A DNA stretch of 35,851 nucleotides from Akkermansiaceae bacterium (GTDB lineage: Bacteria > Verrucomicrobiota > Verrucomicrobiia > Verrucomicrobiales > Akkermansiaceae). The notes below the pieces were generated by a model. It worked only from the letters and a program-made list of their open reading frames with translations, was not told the origin of the DNA and made no database searches. The stretch spans positions 1 to 35,851 of the forward strand of contig CAIKDP010000009.1 in the NCBI GenBank assembly GCA_903826205.1, read 5' to 3'. A program made the position numbers and the translations under genes. Positions 34,249 to 35,851 of the stretch are shown in pieces (within the stretch, counting starts at the first letter, position 1; each line of letters starts with the position of its first letter).

Positions 34249-34318
34249 ATGCCTGTGGGGCGTTCTTTGACCAGCATGGGTTTCATGGCGGAACCACCCG
34301 GATGGTCTTAGCGCTCCC

Positions 34319-34354
34319 ACACCCCGCCCTTGCCGGCGGGGTGTTTGGTTTTTC
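34319..34354 (+). terminator. Rho-independent terminator after the DUF2231 gene
   Basis: ACACCCCGCC (34319-34328) pairs perfectly with GGCGGGGTGT (34335-34344), followed by TTGGTTTTT. It ends the rubrerythrin-DUF2231 operon. Confidence 0.9.
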
Positions 34355-34411
34355 CCCGGTTGGTTTGCTTTCGGCTTTGCGCAAGCGCCCCGATCGGGCC
34401 AGTATCGGTCC

Positions 34412-35335
34412 GTGCGCGTTTCCCTGCCTCTTTCGGTCCTCCTCGCCCTTGTCGTTCCCCTCGGCATCTGGTGGTTATGCATCCGCAAGCTGGATTTTCT
34501 AACGCCCCCGACGGAGGCCCGGCTCGCCGTGATCCGCCAAAAAACCGAAGCCTCGTTGCCGCACCCGGAAATCCAGCCACCGCAGGCAGCGCCCAAAGTC
34601 GCGCCGCCCATGGCCGCGCCTTCCATTCCAAGTCCGCCACCGCCCGTGGATCCCGGCGTCGAAATCGGGGAGTTGAAACCCAACCCGGGCCTTGACACCT
34701 ATGCCGAGCTCGCCCCGAAAGGTGCCAGATACCTGATTGAACTCGCCTCGTTGTTGGAAACCTCCGGTGAGTTTGCGCACTCCGTGCTGGCATGGGAGCG
34801 TGTTCTTGATTCCACCACACCGGAGCCGTCCCAAGCCAACACGGCCCGAGCTGCCATCCAACGTCTCCGGCCGAAACTGCCCGCTTGGAACAGCAACCCT
34901 GCCAAAGCCATCCCCATCGTGCTGCGTGCCAGCATCGCCAGCGATCTCGATAAATCCATCAAGCTCGCCCTCGAACAGGCAGCCAAAGATCTCCAACGCG
35001 CGTCCTCCGGTATCCTGAAGGTCACCACTAAAATCACAACCAACCGCAAGAGCGCCCCGGCCGCCGTCGACTTATGGCTCACCGGGGGTGCCCCCAAATC
35101 CCCCGTAACCGAAACCCTCTCCTTCACCGTCACCAAGCCCAAAAACCTGCCAACCGACGTCCTGCGCAAACTCTTCCGCCTCACCAGCAAGCAACTTGGC
35201 AAAGTTCGTCCGCTCGCCCCCATCCCTCCCGCCGCCGCCAACGAACCGCCGCTCAACGCCCTCGAAACCCGCATCACCCGTTTGTGTTGGCAGCAATTCG
35301 GCCGCTCACTCAACACGCCTCCCGCCACCCGATAA
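34412..35335 (+). CDS. Membrane-anchored protein of unknown function
   Basis: The protein has 307 residues from GTG 34412, placed 58 bp after the terminator. One N-terminal transmembrane helix (LSVLLALVVPLGIWWLCI) is followed by a Pro/Ala-rich linker (about residues 45-90). A helical segment resembling a TPR pair follows (YLIELASLLETSGEFAHSVLAWERVL, read as two pieces). Then comes a mixed alpha/beta domain (about 165-290) with IPIVLRASIASDLDKSIK. I do not recognise the family. The soluble part probably lies in the periplasm. It stands upstream of a secreted repeat protein, 138 bp away. Confidence 0.75.
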   Translation: MRVSLPLSVLLALVVPLGIWWLCIRKLDFLTPPTEARLAVIRQKTEASLPHPEIQPPQAAPKVAPPMAAPSIPSPPPPVDPGVEIGELKPNPGLDTYAELAPKGARYLIELASLLETSGEFAHSVLAWERVLDSTTPEPSQANTARAAIQRLRPKLPAWNSNPAKAIPIVLRASIASDLDKSIKLALEQAAKDLQRASSGILKVTTKITTNRKSAPAAVDLWLTGGAPKSPVTETLSFTVTKPKNLPTDVLRKLFRLTSKQLGKVRPLAPIPPAAANEPPLNALETRITRLCWQQFGRSLNTPPATR

Positions 35336-35473
35336 CAAAATTGCCAAAGTCTCCGGCGTTGCTACGCTTCCTGTGGCAACGGATCCAGATTGGCAGAACA
35401 AATGACACCGCCAGCATCGCTTCCCGTTCGGACCTCCAGCCAGTTCGCCCCACACCCCAGCCCTCTCCACACC

Positions 35474-35851
35474 ATGAAAGCCACCACCGCATTCCTGCTC
35501 CTCAGCGCCGGCCTCGCCACCGCCGCACCGGCCAACCCCGATCGCTACTTATCGCTCCAACAGGAAATGCGCCAAGCCATCGCCCGCGGCAATGCCTGGC
35601 TCAAGGAGCAACAGAAAGCCACCGGCCAGTGGGATGACGATGGGTTGCCCGCCCTCACCGCCCTGGCCCTCACCGCCGCCGCCCGCGATCCCAACCTCGA
35701 CCGCAAGGCAGCCCTGCCCGCGCACCTCGAAAAAGGCTACACCTGGCTGCTGGCCCAACAAAAGGACGACGGTGGCATCTACAACCGCGGGCTGTCCGTT
35801 TATAACACGGCCACCTCACTCACCGCCCTCATGGCCGCCGGTCGCGCCGAC
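35474..35851 (+). CDS. Secreted prenyltransferase/squalene-oxidase-repeat protein (3' end outside window)
   Basis: 126 codons are visible from ATG 35474 and the frame is open at the right edge. A signal peptide (MKATTAFLLLSAGLATA-AP) is followed by helices carrying QW-like repeats: GNAWLKEQQKATGQWDDDG and then YTWLLAQQKDDGGIYNRG, typical of the terpenoid-cyclase/prenyltransferase alpha-alpha toroid. Exported proteins of this kind are abundant in Verrucomicrobia and Planctomycetes and have no known enzymatic role. Confidence 0.8.
   Translation, partial: MKATTAFLLLSAGLATAAPANPDRYLSLQQEMRQAIARGNAWLKEQQKATGQWDDDGLPALTALALTAAARDPNLDRKAALPAHLEKGYTWLLAQQKDDGGIYNRGLSVYNTATSLTALMAAGRAD

Overview
The window looks like part of a chromosome from a Verrucomicrobiota (PVC-group) bacterium. 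This is inferred from gene content, not from a marker gene. It carries DUF6288/HEAT and terpenoid-cyclase-like secreted proteins, several secreted deoxy-sugar glycosidases (GH106-like, GH29, a GH78 remnant, GH95-like), a BBP7-type outer-membrane barrel and many genes without a Shine-Dalgarno sequence. The DNA is GC-rich, except for an AT-richer patch near 24.0-24.4 kb.

Layout. Positions 1-7.4 kb hold a plus-strand run of secreted carbohydrate-degradation genes: a DUF6288/HEAT protein (5' end outside the window), a GH106-like hydrolase, a GH29 fucosidase fused to a PDZ and a discoidin-like domain, and a broken GH78 rhamnosidase N-terminus. A 9-bp minisatellite, a decayed PDZ-coding segment and a MITE-like inverted-repeat element lie between them. 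Positions 7.4-8.1 kb look like an integration scar, with two oppositely oriented tRNA-Gly genes (CCC and TCC). Positions 8.1-13.0 kb are an exopolysaccharide-export module: a small Pro-rich secreted protein, an outer-membrane barrel, a Wzc-like tyrosine autokinase and a short Wza-like protein. Positions 13.0-19.3 kb carry cell-envelope and housekeeping genes: a PDZ protein, a Tsp/Prc protease, a YggS-type PLP protein, a DUF971 protein and RecG.

Positions 19.5-22.6 kb hold an M29-like metallopeptidase facing an isolated two-gene microcompartment operon: a PduS-like flavin/Fe-S protein and a PduT-like tandem-BMC shell protein. Positions 22.6-25.0 kb look like a graveyard of truncated genes (an SF2 helicase and two unknown ORFs). 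Positions 25.0-29.4 kb, on the minus strand, carry a BBP7 barrel followed by a large GH106-family hydrolase broken by an apparent one-base deletion. Positions 29.7-32.8 kb hold a VanZ-like protein and a GH95-like hydrolase. Positions 33.1-34.2 kb pair an exported rubrerythrin with a DUF2231 membrane protein. The right end has a membrane-anchored unknown protein and the start of a secreted prenyltransferase/squalene-oxidase-repeat protein.

How the parts fit: the glycosidases would release fucose and rhamnose outside the cytoplasm. Both sugars are sources of propanediol or lactaldehyde handled in microcompartments in many bacteria, so the PduS/PduT pair is metabolically plausible here, although no diol dehydratase, aldolase or hexameric BMC shell gene is in the window. 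The most unusual points are the orphan PduS-PduT pair, whose shell protein appears to lack the known Fe-S-ligating cysteine, the exported rubrerythrin, and the repeated traces of gene decay and mobile repeats between the glycosidase genes.
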